From: Amia ocellicauda
Lineage: Eukaryota; Chordata; Actinopteri; Amiiformes; Amiidae
Assembly (NCBI RefSeq): GCF_036373705.1
Contig: NC_089854.1
Location: 25,309,225-25,373,224, forward strand
Reading direction: 5' to 3'
Length of the DNA: 64,000 nucleotides
Shown here: piece by piece, positions 48,401 to 62,876 of the stretch
How positions within the stretch are numbered: position 1 is the first letter of the stretch
How the letters are laid out: every line of letters starts with the position of its first letter
The notes under the pieces: model-generated
Database searches by the model: none
What the model was told of the DNA's origin: nothing
The model's input: only the letters and a program-made list of their open reading frames with translations
Position numbers and translations under genes: made by a program

Positions 48401-51400
48401 TTAATCACAGGCAACAAAGAACAGAATACAGAACCTGCCAGTTTAGCTACAATTGTATGTCCCAGTCTACAGGCGCTCGCCTGAAATGTCAGGCACTTGT
48501 TCTCAAATGTTCTCAGGATCCGTCTGTTTTAATACATGTTCTATAAAAGCAAACTTTTGAGTCGGCTGCACGTCCTGTCGTTCGCTCTCTCTCTTTCTCG
48601 ATACATTCTATCACTTCACGAGTGGCTTTCTCAGTTCTTGGCCCTGGCTCTGCTCTGGGCAAGCTCTACCTGTTCTATCGTGCACAAAACATCAGCAGGG
48701 GACACAGGTAATAAAATACATCAAGAGGATACCAGGGATGGAAACAATGTACCACAGGGCAGGGACATAGTGCTGCTTCATTAGCTTGCTCTGTATACCA
48801 GCGTGTTACAGCAGTGCTGGGAAACACTTAATTTTAACAACACCAGCGCTGTTGGACTGGGCGTGCTTGTCTCTGGGTTTTTAATGTGCATCAGAAAGCA
48901 CAGTAAGTGTGTCTGAGTATCTGGTATCTGTGGAAACATCTGGGGAGAGAAGCTGTGAAACAAGCAAGAACACTTTTTTCATTATTACCAACCTGAGAGC
49001 TGAGGCAGGGGCAACCCTACAGCACTACTCAAACTCTAAACACAAAGGTGGTCTAAACAAGGACCCCCTTCCCAAACCCTCCACACTGCAGGCCGTGATT
49101 ACCACGTGATATCGCATGGCAATCGCAGAGCAAAACCATGAGCGGTGTTTCATAAAGCCTTGAAGCACAGTGAACTGCAAGGCCTGCTTTCTGACAACCC
49201 CTGTGCTCCCCCACGGACATTCAAATAAATGACTTACAGGACAGTAATGGTCATCTCAAGAGCTGTGGGGCAGTTTTGTGTCATTTACCTTTGTAGTTGT
49301 GGTCTTATTACTGTTTCCTGGGCTTACTGGCTCTCAGCTGGTCCCTCTTGCTACCTGTCAGGAAGGTAAGCCAGCCCTGCTCTTTCCCACTTGGCCCACG
49401 GGCTCTCTGCAGGGCCATGCCACGTGCAGTAGCTGACCACAGAGTGGCCTCCCCACACACCAGCCCCACCTGCATGCTTTACAGTCTTCAGCAGGTGCTT
49501 TCCAGCATGAGTACTTTCTCTCTCCCATCAAAGCTTTGGAAAGCAGTTGGAAGTAATTAGAGTAATAGGGGAGGGAGGGGGCGGGCAGCCAGCTAGTTAG
49601 ACAATGACAAGTGCCAGGAACGCAAGAGTACCCCCTCTGGCCACTTTGAAGTTCACTCAGCTGGGCCTGAGTGTTGTTTGGTTAGAGGGGAGGGGGCAGC
49701 AGGCTGCCATCAGTTCTCGGACCACACGAGTAGAGATTTCGTTTATGGGGGGGTAGACAACAAGAACAACAACAACAACAAAGAGAGGGGTGTGACTTAT
49801 AACAAAAAAATGTTGAGTAAAAGTAATTTTAAAATTTTTGCCTTTTCAAAAGAAAAATATGATTTGATTATTTTTATGAGCCTCATATTCTTTTTATGGT
49901 ACATTTGGAAATGAAGGTAAGGTTCCAGCAGTACCGGCAGCACAGGTTGTTTTCCCAGTTGTGTTCAGCCTGTGTGCGCGCATGCAGCTGTTGCTTTTGA
50001 TATTTTCGGGAGGCAGGGAAGAGCTTTGCCAAAAGGAATTCTTTTCAAGTATTCAGGAGTGACCTGACCAATGAGTTTTTTTTTGTTTTTTTTCTTGTGC
50101 TGATCCATTTCCTTGAATAATCTGTGCACTACATTTTCTTTGTCAGGTCCCTATGGGGCTTCACATACTATGTGACACGAGAAATGCATTAGCTATTCCT
50201 GACTGACCAAAGGTAAAGCATACTTTACTCCTAACACAGCAGTGGAAATATTTTTTGGGGGGCGGGGGGGAATCATCTAAAGTTTCAAACAATCAATCAG
50301 TTTAATAGTCCTGAACACTGACAAACATCTGCCAGGCCCGAAGACTAATCAGATGTGATATTCCAACATTCATTTTCCAGACAGATTGCCATATTCAATA
50401 AGTATTTCTCCCTGTGTTACAGGTGCACCTGTTTATTCTTGATAAGTAGAATAATATGCAAAAGCACGGATGCTAAAAGTTAGAATTTTAGTGTTATACC
50501 TGACAATTTCATTTGCTTTTCCTCACAGAAATATATATTAATGCACAGAGATGGTACGTTTAAAAAGTGTAGGGCTGTTTTAATATGCCTCTGCTTTGCA
50601 ACCATGGATTTACAGCAAATTAATTTGGACAATCATAAATACGACATTTGGTTTATAAATACATAAATATTGGATTGATTAAATATTTTCCTGAAAACTT
50701 TCAGATGGCACATGGAGAAATGTTTAATACAGACTGTTCATGCATCTCACTGTCATTACTTAATGAGTACATTTCCATTTACTCCCTGCATACGTTTGCC
50801 AAGTTGGTTTGGCAAGTTTTAAAATGATTCAAATATCCTGGATGTTCCCATCATTCAACGTGATAAGTTGGACATAGAATATAAAGAACTATAGGATTAT
50901 GATAATTCTTTACTCATTGGTAATCAGATAATTACACTGCTTTGATTGACAAAAAGCAGAGTCCAGGTTGAGTAATTTTTTTCCCCTTCTCTCTCCTCCT
51001 GAAATGATTGTCATTTCTTGGCTGAATGCTCTTGTCTCGGCTCAATCAGTGTTTTGGTTTGCAGAGCGCTGACATTATGCAGAGGAATGACAAGCTTCTG
51101 TAGACCGGCGCCGCAGTAATGCAGCCTTGCGCAGGTGTGGGGCTCCTCTTTAACTACAGTGCTTCACCACATTTCTTTTATCATCTCCCACACAGCACTG
51201 CCACCGTCTCCCATTTATTACAGTGTGTTCCTGGGTATTTCATTATGACACCCATCCTCTCACTGGTAATGATGCCATTGCCCATGCTGCAGGTTAGTGG
51301 GATGCTACCATTACACTAGGAGGCAGGAGCCATGACACAATGAGAGATAAATGAAATAATTACATTCTGTAGCTTCTCCCATCACGCAAACAATTGAGCG

Positions 51401-54400
51401 GTAGAGGCAAATCCCCATTTGTATATGTTAGCATTTCCCTTGATTGACATACACTTAGATGAAGGGTAACTTTTATCCCAGCTTATGCAGTCACAACAAA
51501 CTACAGTCGCCACATGGGTTTTGCTGCTTACATATAAGCCATTACACTTTAAAATCGTATTTGAACATCAGCTCTTTAATTCAGTTGTAAACAGAGCTAA
51601 GATGCAGACTGCGCTGATGTATTAATTCTCTGCCACAAGAGAAGTGAAAGATAAACGCCACAGGCAAGTCTGATTGAAGGGTTGAGAATGTATAAGTCTA
51701 TTACGGTGTCTCTGATAAGGTCCAAAGTGAAGCCTCTATACGGCACTAAGCGGCACTAAGCGAAACCAGAAACAAGGTCTTTCTTCCTGAGCATTTAAAA
51801 ACACTGAATGAACTGTGCATTAAAGTGCAATGCAGAGCAACTCCCACATTGCCCACAGACACCCGCTGCCAGGATAGGGAGGTATGGGGAGTATGTGCGG
51901 ACACAGGTGCCCGCATACCAGCCCCAACTCCCATGGAACACTGCTGTGAAAAATGGCAAACCTTTCATCTTGTTTTGTGTCTTTTGAGTAATGGAATTTC
52001 CAAAAACATCTGTCTGGCCAAAAAGGGCAGGAAAAAAAGGGATCAAAGCCTGGTTACTATGAGTACGGTTACTATGAGCACAGTTACTATGATTCCAAGA
52101 AAACACCTGAACAACGTTATTACAGACTTCACCCCCGATCCCTCACTGAAGGATATTTTACATCTGGCCCCTTTCCTGCTTTGATTTATCTGCAATCTCT
52201 CTTCATCTGCATGGAAAAATAAGGGTCTTCTCAAGCTGTAATAGATACCAGGACATTCCCTCATAGCACTTGATTAAAATATCTAATTAGCAACCCATAG
52301 TCGACACAAGCAGTGAAAGAGTGATGGTCCATCCACACATACAAAGCTGCGTTTACTCAGAATCATACAGGGTTTCAATCCCCATCTCGCTCCATTTATG
52401 CTTCTCTAATTATCCATTTAGTAAAATACCTTTGTTCTGGTCCTTGACTCTCAGTGATTAGATCCTGTTAATTTACAAGTAATGCAAACCTCGTTATTTA
52501 CGAATCAGAAAGCCAAACACAAGAGCGATGCCCTCTTGCCAGCAGTCCAAGTGTTGAGACTCACTCTCGTTCTTGAAATTCATTCCATTTTAAGTAATTT
52601 CTTGGCCAGCACAACTAGGACAATTATTATTTTCATTTCTAGCAGTAGAACCACAATTGCATTTTAAGGATTATCGCAGCTGGTAACTTAAGTGTGGTTT
52701 TAACATTTATGGTGATGCTAATGATTATTACTGCAACTCATAAGAATGGTAAATATTGGTTTACAGTTATTGAGTAGAAAAGCAATGAGTGTGATATTTC
52801 AGTAACTAGTTAAGTTAAAGCTAATTTAACATAATTAATGGGACTAATGGTGGCTTGCCAAGACATCTTAATTTAGAACATGTTACATAGAAAATAATAA
52901 TATAAAGTTAATTGTTATAAGGAAATGCAAATTTCAAAATAGGTGTTTATATGTACAACGCAAAAGTTGTATCTCCTGTAGGTTTTTCTTGATCAAATGT
53001 AAATCAAGCTTACCTATTTTAAAAAATATTGGTCAATGTATTTCCAGCATCCACACACAGGATTGTTGGTCCTTTTGCTTCTGATCTGTAACTCTCTGCT
53101 TCAGTTACTTCTATCTTATTAAAAAATAAAAAGTACTGAAGTTAAATTTCAGACACACACACACTCAAACTATCAATAACTGGTTTATACATTTAAGTGC
53201 AAGGAATCAATGTACAGGTTTCTAACAAGAGCAGACACCGACAGCATAGATTATTACACTAGAAGTAAAGTGTCTTAAACTAGCAGAATGTTTTCTGGCA
53301 AGATTCAGCAGACTGGACCGCTGTGAACTGCTGTCAGGGAAGTAAGCTCATCACTACTGACAATATAAAAGCACCTGATTTTGGTACTGTCAGTTGTAAT
53401 CTACCTTTAGCCGTGGATTTAGCGAAGCAGAGGTCAAATCATATGGCAAAACATATCAAATATAGGGTTATCTAAATGAGGAGTGTTTGTTACCGACATG
53501 TTACTAAACACAATGATTTTTACCACATGATTTTAAGCAAGTTATCTAATTATCAGTGCTTTACTTGCAACATAATTTTCCATTGAATGTTAAAACACAC
53601 CAAACTTAATGGCTTCTCTGCACACCTCTCCCCCCAGCCAAAAACAGACTGGTTAACCCAAGAATCATGCATTGGTCGAAGCACAATGATAATATGTTAG
53701 TTATCCTATAAATATTTATTTGTGCTGCTGCATCTTGATGTAACCAATTACATCGTAAGGCCATATTATTAAACATATGAAAGCAGTTAGGGGAACAACA
53801 ACGACGACAACAAAAGAATACGAAGTTAGAAGCAAAATGAGTAAGATTTTCTAATGAGTTAAGCTTTTCTTCATCCAACATTAAAGGCTTGAACACTGAC
53901 AGGGATTCCAGGCTTTTGGATTTGGCTGCACAAGCCCAGGCGGCTGAGTTGCCTCCCAGCCCAGAGCATACAGATTGCCCAGGAAATGAAAACGGATCTG
54001 TTTCAAATCCACTTGCAGGAGTTTTCCCATCGTCCAACCAGGCACTCAATGTGGGAACTGCTCTGCGTTTCAGAAGACAAACGCATATATTGACAGCAGT
54101 CAAGCCCTTTCCAACAGAACATACAAGAAAACTCTCAATTAAAATCAAATTAAAACCTCTTTTAAGGCAAGCATTTAGTAAATAGTAGTAGTAGTATTAA
54201 TAATTAAAAAAAAATATGTTATTGGTAACATCAATAGTAGTATTTGCAGTATTATGCATCCTCTTGCTTGTAATACATCATGTAAAACAGTTATTTCTAG
54301 ATATTCACCTAATTCCCTTTTACAGTTGTAGATCTTCCTGCAACAAAATAACAACTCTGCTTTCTAAGCAGTGCTTCTTTCACCCTAAACGGTTTAGTAA

Positions 54401-54560
54401 TTGCGAACAAAAAGTCAAGCCGTATCCATGTACATTTCCAACACTTTTAATGAAAAACTATTCAGTATATTTAGGATTCACAAAGTTTTTAAACATGTTC
54501 TTTGCAAATCATTGTACAATCCTGAATTACAATGTTTAACTAATGATGTACAATTCAAAG
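45419..54560. other. Long gap between convergent cenpx and aspscr1
   Basis: About 9 kb with cenpx 3' flank at the left and aspscr1 3' flank at the right. It holds a purine-rich GA run near 46145-46160 and a CAA/AAC run near 49761-49782. I find no conserved exon, terminal repeat or RNA gene. The open frames are short and lack homology that I recognise. Confidence 0.45.
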
Positions 54561-54561
54561 T

Positions 54562-54567
54562 TTTATT
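54562..54567 (-). terminator. Likely aspscr1 polyadenylation signal
   Basis: AATAAA on the minus strand, about 40 bases past the aspscr1 stop codon. The position is close but plausible. Use of a more distal site cannot be excluded. Confidence 0.5.
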
Positions 54568-54604
54568 CTGGGTACTCTGCAGTTTCTTCGCAGTAGGCTT
54601 ATTT

Positions 54605-57600
54605 TCATCTTTTTCCTGAAAGACAGTAAAGTGACATTAGTAGTTAGATGTTAGATATTTGAGTAAAAATGTTCTAGAGCCAAATTACACACTTCACACA
54701 CTAGAAACCTGATGAAAATATATGTTAAGACTATGTTTAACACACAAATTGATGACTAAATAATGAACTAAAGCTAAACTAAACTTGATTTCTTTACGCT
54801 CCCAAGAACTGCAGAATGTTTGTACTACATTTATTTTTAGTCTCGTCCTCATTCTCTTGGGTAGAATATAATTATTGTATAAACTTTACTTTTTAAATTA
54901 TGTTATCAAAATTGTGACATTTGTTCAACATGTTGATTTCAACATTAAAAATTGAAACAAAAATCATCAGATTAAGCTGTCACATTGTAATTGTTTTCTA
55001 ATTTCTTATTATGTCTAATTGCAATACTTAATATGGCGCTTCCAATCACTAGGAGAGAGTAATGATTAAATGAAGTTATTTTTCTGGGTTTCCAAATCAA
55101 TGGGCTTTTTCGACTGTATTAGGTCACCTATATAATTTCCTTTCATTTCCATATTTTGGCTGAGAAAGACTAGTTAATGCCGAGAAACTATAAAATGCAG
55201 AAAACAATTCAAGAAGTGGAACACCCTTCACAAATTATTTAGTCTTTATAATCCACTGACTTGAGCAACGTGTGACCTGCCAAGACATTTAAGTTTTTTT
55301 TGTGTTACTGTTTCCAAATCCATAAAAACTGTAAAACAATAGGATTTCCATTTTAAAATGATAACACGTGGAAATCAAAAGAAAACAAGCCGCACACTAA
55401 CATTGTGGAGTCAAACTGGCACTTCAACAGTTTTTTTTTTTTTAAATTTCTTTAATGAAAACATGTATGCAATTTGGCACATCACTTTTAATAAAATGTG
55501 TAAAAACGCAGAAAACAAAACTCAGGGCTGTGGTCCTCCTTACAAACTAAGTCTGGCAAACCTCGGGATATGATGACATTTGGAGACAAAACTAGTCTCG
55601 GGGTTTAAACGTAATACCAACAAAAGAGTGCATTGGCTTCGTAACTACAGTGTCTGATCAGTTATGTTTACTGGTTTCAATTTTCAGTTTTTAACAAATA
55701 TTCAAATTACAAACATCCATCTGGGGTTGAATCTAAAACACCTTCAACTTCTAACCAGGATGTCAACTGTTTCATTGCTTTTGGAAAGGTTGAGATGGTC
55801 ATCATAAAAGAGTCCTCTTTCTTTGTTCTCGTTAAAGTTCTTTGTTTGCGTTAAAGTCAAATCCCCCAAACTGACAACCGCTCATTTGAATATAATCGCA
55901 TCCAATTAAGCCATTATTAGCGTGTTCTCAATTAAATGGTATCAAAACATAAAACTAATAATTACTTGGGCATCATTTTATGGAGTGGAATCAGTAGAAA
56001 GACGTTTCGTGTGTCTTTGTGAAACGTGCTGTTACATTTGTACAAAATGATTATTTAATTGGCAGAAGTTGCAGCACTCCTATGAGCAGGTGGGAAACAC
56101 AATTTGTGCTGCATTGTTAACCAGTTTAAATACCCAACTCAAGTTTAAAAGGCTGGTGTTTAATTACAGTGACCCCTATGCATCTACAAAATTACTAGAA
56201 AAGGAGCAAGCTTTTTGTCGCAACCTGACCAAATATTACCACTACTGTCTCCACAAACTACTAATATGAACTACTAGCATAGGCAGATATTTCCCAGATG
56301 ATGTACTGCACTTAAGGCAACATGGAAATTAAATTATGGTTTTGAATCAACTCAACAAAAAGGGAGACAATGCACCCGTACAAAACAAGAAACGAAAGGA
56401 TGGACTTTCATGTGGTTTACCGATGAAGCCCTGTGACTGCACTGTTTTACAGAGTGTCAAAAAATCTAGTGTGAAAGCATCCTAAACAAATTCAACGTCA
56501 AAAGCATCCTAAATCTATTGACTCACTTTAGCTGCTTCCTGACAGCGCACAGGGAAGGAATTTTCAGCAGGCTGCGATGCATTAGTGGGACGGGACAGGA
56601 AGCCCTGTGGCCTCTCTGTGATGCATGGCATGAAACGAGGACTCAGTTGGGCAGAGCAGCACGTGAGAAAATTGCCACAAAGCATTAATTTAAATGAGCC
56701 AGCAAAGAACATATTTCCACCACATATAGTAGAGTAGCCTGCATTGTATCAAGCCAAGAGAAAAACACACAGACAAAAAAAATAAAATAAAAACAGAAAT
56801 AAAACAAAAACAAATGTTGGCTGTGGCAATGTAATTAGGTCTGACATCCAGGACATAGTGGTGCACTCTTGCCTTTCCCTTTGCCTACATTGTATGTAGG
56901 ATACCAGCACTGGGGGAAATCACGTGGTAGATTGCCGGACACGGTTATACTTGTATGCAGTGAGTGGAATTCAATCTCTTCATCTGTGAATCTCGTAATA
57001 AGCCGCTCAACAACTTCCCGTGTGTGTGAGCAACAGGTGTGCAGGTGTGAATCAACTGGCCAATCAGTTGACCTTTGTGAACATCAAAGAAAGGGTCACA
57101 TACATTTTTATCTTCTACTGGGTTATAATTGTTTATAAAAAAGTATTGCTCCTGCCATGATTAGAACGTACCTGGCAGTTTGAGCCACTTGGGCACTTTG
57201 CTGGGATCAGTCTTAACTGGTTTTGGCGCTTGGCCATTTGGCTCGGGGTGGGGCTGGGCTGCCGCTGTGCTCTGCTGATTGGCTGGGGTGTCTGAAGCTG
57301 CGGGGGGTGGAAAAGACTCTTCCGAAACTGCTGAAGTGGATGATGGGGTCGGTGACCTGGGCATGCAGCTGAGAGAGGAAAGAACAATTAGACAGACGAC
57401 CTGGCTATTTCTGGAACAGCTCCCCCACCCCCCAACACACACGCCCCCCTACACCACCAACCATCTCAAGGCCTGCACTGCCAGAGCACAAGCAATAACA
57501 ATAAGTAATCCCCTTACATAACCCGGCCCCAAATCTCACAGAAAGAACCTGTTACATTAGTTTTGGACGGCTTCTAAAAATAATCCCTGAGTCGTCTGAG

Positions 57601-59667
57601 ATGACGTCAAAGACTAAGGCAACCAGCTTCCCAAATGAGCGGCCAGCACACAACAGGTCCAGGGGGTCAGCAAAGTGCTCTATTTTTAGGCACATCAAAC
57701 ACACCGATACGACAATACTACTGCCTCGGCTTTCCTTTTCGATGTAGATCAAGCTAAGAAGGCTGTTAACTTAAATGTCAGGTGCTGTAAATCTCAGAGG
57801 TGTACTCGATGAAATTTAGGCATGAGTGGTTCATGACCGAAATCCCCTCAAATAGGCCAAGCTCGGCGAGTGCCCTGCTTAGTGCTGCAGAACGCCAATA
57901 TACGATTCCCCAGGTTGCAGGTCTATGGTGTGGACAACACTGTACTTGGGGTTTTCCGTTATGGGAGTACGAAACCTGGGCGTCAATCTTAACTGTAATC
58001 TATAACTGCAATCAAAATCAAAAGAATAAACTTTCTTTCTTTTTAAACACAATTGAAATCAAGCGCCCCGGAGGCAGATCCTTTTAACCAGCCTGTTCTA
58101 TAAAATCACCCAGAGACCTGAAAGTACAGACCCAGGAAAACTTTTTGTGGTCAACTACCAAAGGCTGTGTTTATGTTAACTAGGGGACATTTTCAATTGT
58201 TTAACGACTGTGCATTTTGTGGTGAGAAAGTTCAGATGTGAGAAATGTGGATGTTTCTCTGTAGACCCCTTCCCAGCATTCCCTGAGGAAAAAAATTATT
58301 CCCTTTTAAAAATGTATTAGATAACCCTCAGGTCAATGTAAGAAAAAAAAAAATCTGTATTGTATATAAAAAAAAAAAAGAGGGAAACAGGCTGAATTAA
58401 TCCATCTAATATAAAACCAGCACAATCACCTCGATACCTCAACTAAATCACAAATGGACAAAGTAAAACGACACTAATCCTCAAGGCCTTGTTGCACAGT
58501 TCCTTCCCTTCCTCAGATATTCCCTGTGGTCCCCCAACCAGGCTTAGAAAAGAGGCCTCATGGCTCAGTTTCCCCCAAACCCTCCAGGAACATTGAGAAA
58601 GAAGTTCCAACACCGAGACACACATGCTAACTCCCCCGGTACCTCTGATGGAAAGCAGAACACTGACCCTTTGCGATAGATGGACCTCGTTTTTTCTATC
58701 CTTTTTGTAGACAATACTATTAAATGCTTCCTGTACGGTGTGTTCTATAAATATACAGTAATCCCTGATACTATGCCTCCTCCAGCAGTAGAGACCCTTA
58801 TCTTCCTACATGGGGGAGTGCTGTGTTTGAAATACAATCACACAGCTCAACACAGTGTGGATAGTAGGCTGACGCACAATCCATCCGTTTCAGATTAGGA
58901 ACACAAAAATCTTTGCTAAACCGAACAAGGGTTGAACCTTATTTTGACTGTAGAAGTTAGTGCATGTAATGCTTGGAGGCTGTTACTGTTAAGAGTTATG
59001 CAGGTCTGGATATTGCTGGCATGCTTGCAATCTCAAGTCCTTTGTAAACAGGATAAAATATTTCCAGCAATTACTGTAAGAATGTAGACACACAGTATTT
59101 TTTTTTACATGCTAGAAGAAGCATGGTATATTCATTGCTCACAACCACACATTTAATTATTAAACTCTGTCCGGCATCCTCTGAACGGCAGCGGAAGACA
59201 AAGTTGGTCTGTAGGACGCAGGAAGTAGATCTCGATGCCGGTTATATTGTAAGTGAAGGAGAACACGAGGGTCGCCTACCCTGCAATCACACTGTCCGCC
59301 TGCAGGGGAGGGACTCTGGAATCCAGCAACTTCTGCTGTAAATAATAATCTGCAAAACCAAGCAGGAGAATATAGGCATTAGCAGACAACACTACTATTG
59401 AGATATCCCCAGTGTAAATGGCATGTCTTCTTAATAACAGTATATCAGAGCGATGTATAGCACTGCATTTCACCACAAATCTGAGAAAGACAAATGAACA
59501 TATCAGTTCTTGAAGATGGAAAGTTGAACCCTTTCATATACTATATGATGGCTTGACTGCTCACACAGCACTTTATTTAAATGACTGCGGTTCTTCTGGA
59601 CCATTAAAAAAAATATAGAGCAACCAAAAGATTTTTGGATGTCTGAGAAACCAATTGGTAGTGAGTG

Positions 59668-59709
<42 letters not shown>

Positions 59710-60706
59710 GTTTGTCATTTCACAACTGCAGTGGAAGTTACTGCATTTCCAATAGTTTCTGAGTTCTGTCTTTGCCCATATGATGGTGTATCTGCATAGA
59801 CTACTAATAAGCTTGAAGAGAGTGTTTGGCAATACAATAAATGGGGTTGGTTGTTTTCTACAAAGTCTTGTGAGGCGCATGCATGGCAGACATGGCTACC
59901 TTATGTAGCACAGATCAGCAGAGATAAGATGCACAGAAATCACTAACACCAGGCTGAGGATTAAAGACACATGACCAAAACTATTCACTTTAATATGTAT
60001 TCAGATGAAATGTCAGTTTGGATTTCTCAGTTTTTCCGACCAACAGAGATATGCATTTTTTTTTTTTAACTACCAAAAAATTCTAGCAATCTCAAATGTA
60101 TTTTGTATTTCTTTCTGTCCACTCAACAAATGACATACGAACAGTGCGGATGGAACTGCCTTTGTATCGAGTGAGGTAAGTGAATGTGATTATCACAGTG
60201 GGATTGGATTTAAACCATGTCCGTTATTATAATTTTACAGTCTGGATATTATCTGCATGTGTGTATGGGAGTCCATTAATTTGCTCCCAGACCAGGATTT
60301 CAGGGAAGATGCAGTGTTAATTAAAATAAACAAGCAAATAAATAAATACATAATGAAATGTGTAGGAATTCTTTATGAATGGTTCTAACACAACAGTGCA
60401 GTTTGGTAAAGAAGATATCTATGTTTATGAACACTGGTCTAAGTAAGTGAGGTTTAAGATGATGACTTGCTTTTTGACTTACTGATGCTAAACAGTGTTG
60501 TTGTTTCTTGGCACACAACTTAAACATTTCTGGATCTAGGAGATCAGAGTATGCACTTACAATTTGTTTAATCATTATATACAAGATGAAAATTATGGAA
60601 TTCACCCCCCTTTTTTGTTTGAAAACACAATAGAGAGAGATGTGATTTACCCACCTGCCTTGAGATCAGAGCCGAAATAAACTAGGGCTGCTGGGAACAG
60701 GTTCGT
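54605..60706 (-). CDS. aspscr1: ASPSCR1 / TUG tether protein, 3' four coding exons only
   Basis: Minus-strand exons in order: 60706-60655 (TNLFPAALVYFGSDLKA), 59349-59280 (YYLQQKLLDSRVPPLQADSV), 57368-57172 (low-complexity Pro/Ser-rich, ending VPKWLKLP) and 54615-54605 (last residues GKR, stop TGA at 54605). Phases agree at every junction. NLFPAALV...G is the end of the UBX domain, and the C-terminal KVPKWLKLP..KR is characteristic of ASPSCR1/TUG, which tethers GLUT4 storage vesicles and binds p97/VCP. Tiny terminal exon and Pro/Ser-rich linker fit the family. Upstream exons (ubiquitin-like domains, first part of UBX) lie beyond the right edge; I find none in 60707-64000. The gene is convergent with cenpx, matching the human order. 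Confidence 0.88.
54616..57173 (-). other. Last intron of aspscr1
   Basis: About 2.6 kb between the VPKWLKLP exon and the terminal GKR exon, bounded by CCAG/GTACGT and TTTCAG/GAAAA. No embedded gene or repeat is recognised. Confidence 0.6.
59672..59709. repeat. (GT)n microsatellite
   Basis: GT dinucleotide run of about 19 units in an aspscr1 intron. It explains a poly-Thr/His open frame on the other strand. Confidence 0.97.
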
Positions 60707-62833
60707 CTGGACAAAGAAAAAAAAAAAAAACAGAAGGTAACAGCAATGCATTTAGGATCAGGGCCTGCTAAATAATTTACAGACATGTATGTAACCTTTG
60801 TGAATAACTAGGATTAATTACAGTGAAATGCATCATGCACAGACAGAAGAATTTTTTTTTTTTCCCTAATTTCAGGAATGGCGACTAAAACAGGTTGAGG
60901 GTTGTACAGACCTCCCTTATGAACACTGGCTTACGATATGCAAAAAGGAAAAAAAGAAAAGAAAAACTACAATGTGCATTTTCCCCTCTAAAAGACATTT
61001 CTCACCCTTTCAGGTCTGAAACATAAACCTGAAATATGCACGATCTTCAAAGCCTCCGAGATCTTACCTCTGTAACACATAAAAGAAAAGTGCCCGCCTG
61101 TTAAAGTACCACATCAATAGCTGGCTACTGCACCAAATAAAACACAATGCACTGCCACTAAGACAGAGAGAAGGAGAGAGAAAGAAAAGGACAAATAAGA
61201 AAGACGGGGGAAGAAATGGAGCTATTGAATTTGACTTAAAGGGGACTGGAGTTATGAGGGAACAAGTCCAGTGCACTATGTGTTTTCCTTTGGGATCAGA
61301 GCGTGTCAGGCTGCAGCAGTGATGTCATAGCGATCAGCAACCGGCGCCAAGGACAACGGGCCAACTTTAACCCGCGGTTTGAATTTCAAGAGGTGGATTG
61401 AGCTTCTGATCTGGGTTCAGTCGGCGATCCACAGGCACTCCTTTCCCAGATTGACATCGCTCATTCCGACTGAAGCCCGAGTGCACAACAAAGCGGACAG
61501 AGTTACACTCGAGAGTCTGACCCACGGTGACAGCAGTATTATGAGGCTAGTCTTCTGTTTCCAGCTTTCATCCTCTTCCATGTTTGACATCACTTAATGG
61601 TTAAGCTTCCATAAAATGTTTCTTATGGATCTTTGGCTTCTAATATTTTCAGAAGATGAAACGGAACAGCTGTCTAAATATTGAGCTTGCTTTCTTTGCG
61701 TATGCACTCTATGAGAAACAGACAGAGAATGAGGCACTAACAGTTTATTCTGGAAAATAATAATATATATCAAAATAAAAAAACGTTTACACAACTTTCA
61801 CTAAAGCTCTGACTTAAGAAGAAAGCAAACAGTTGTTAAATTAGATTTAAGAATGTTACATGTAAGCATCGCTCTGAAACAGAGAGATATTCATCTCTTT
61901 AAAAAATTTAGTCATAAACACTGGGATTCCCAGTAAAGTAAGCATTGATGTGCATTACTTGTATTGCTTTTTTTTTTTTTTTTTTAAATCAATAACCAAG
62001 CAAAATAAAGTAAAAATAAATGAATTGGCAAAATATATCTCAGCTACCATACTCTAAGGTGAGTGTAAATAATAACCTAGGGGGATGTTCAAGATAAAAA
62101 GGAAATACTAACAGATAAATTGCCAGAGGTCAAGGGCTTGTATCTCATTCTATTGATGGAGTCCTAAATGTTCTACTTCCCAGAAAGGGTTAATAAAATA
62201 ATCAAAAAAAGACCATCCAAAGTTTAAAATGCTGCCACACATGTACAATTGACCCCAAAATCAAGAGTTCTCCTGCCTCTTCTACACATTTATGGTTTTA
62301 ATTTGATTAATCGAGTTGTGTACGGATGCACATGAAAGCAGTTAAAAATGAGAATGTGCATACACCCATTATACACGATTTCTTATTTAAAGTCAGGATC
62401 AGAGAGCGAGACCATTTTGTTTATATTGCAAGGCGGTTAGGTAAATGATCAATTTCAAAAGCGAAACAAAGGCAGGCTATCTATCCTGTCCCCAGTGTGT
62501 CCCCTACAACACTTCACTCTGTACAGTTACCCTGCACCAGGCCTTCTGCCCTGTTGCTGCTCATTTGCCAGACTAGGGGCAGAAAACACAACACAAAACA
62601 ACATACCCAAAGTCCACCCTGGCGTGTTATGTAAGTGCAGCGAAAGGATTTAATAAAAAGTTCAAAAACATTCCCTCTTCCTTTGGTGTGTGCATGTTTA
62701 GGAAAGAGGGATACCAGCTCACACTCTGTAGACTGGTAATTAGAACCACTTGGCAGAGTTATCTGTGCCCTGTAACAGTCCACAGATCAAACAACTAAGG
62801 GAAATACCACACACACTCCCCCACCCCCCCCCA

Positions 62834-62876
<43 letters not shown>

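Noticed and set aside
53606-54148. 180-codon minus-strand open frame downstream of aspscr1
   Set aside because: No motif, no splice context, biased composition and position past the aspscr1 polyadenylation hexamer; most likely chance.
59503-59880. 125-codon minus-strand frame with a Thr/His repeat
   Set aside because: Driven by the (GT)n microsatellite and lying in an aspscr1 intron.
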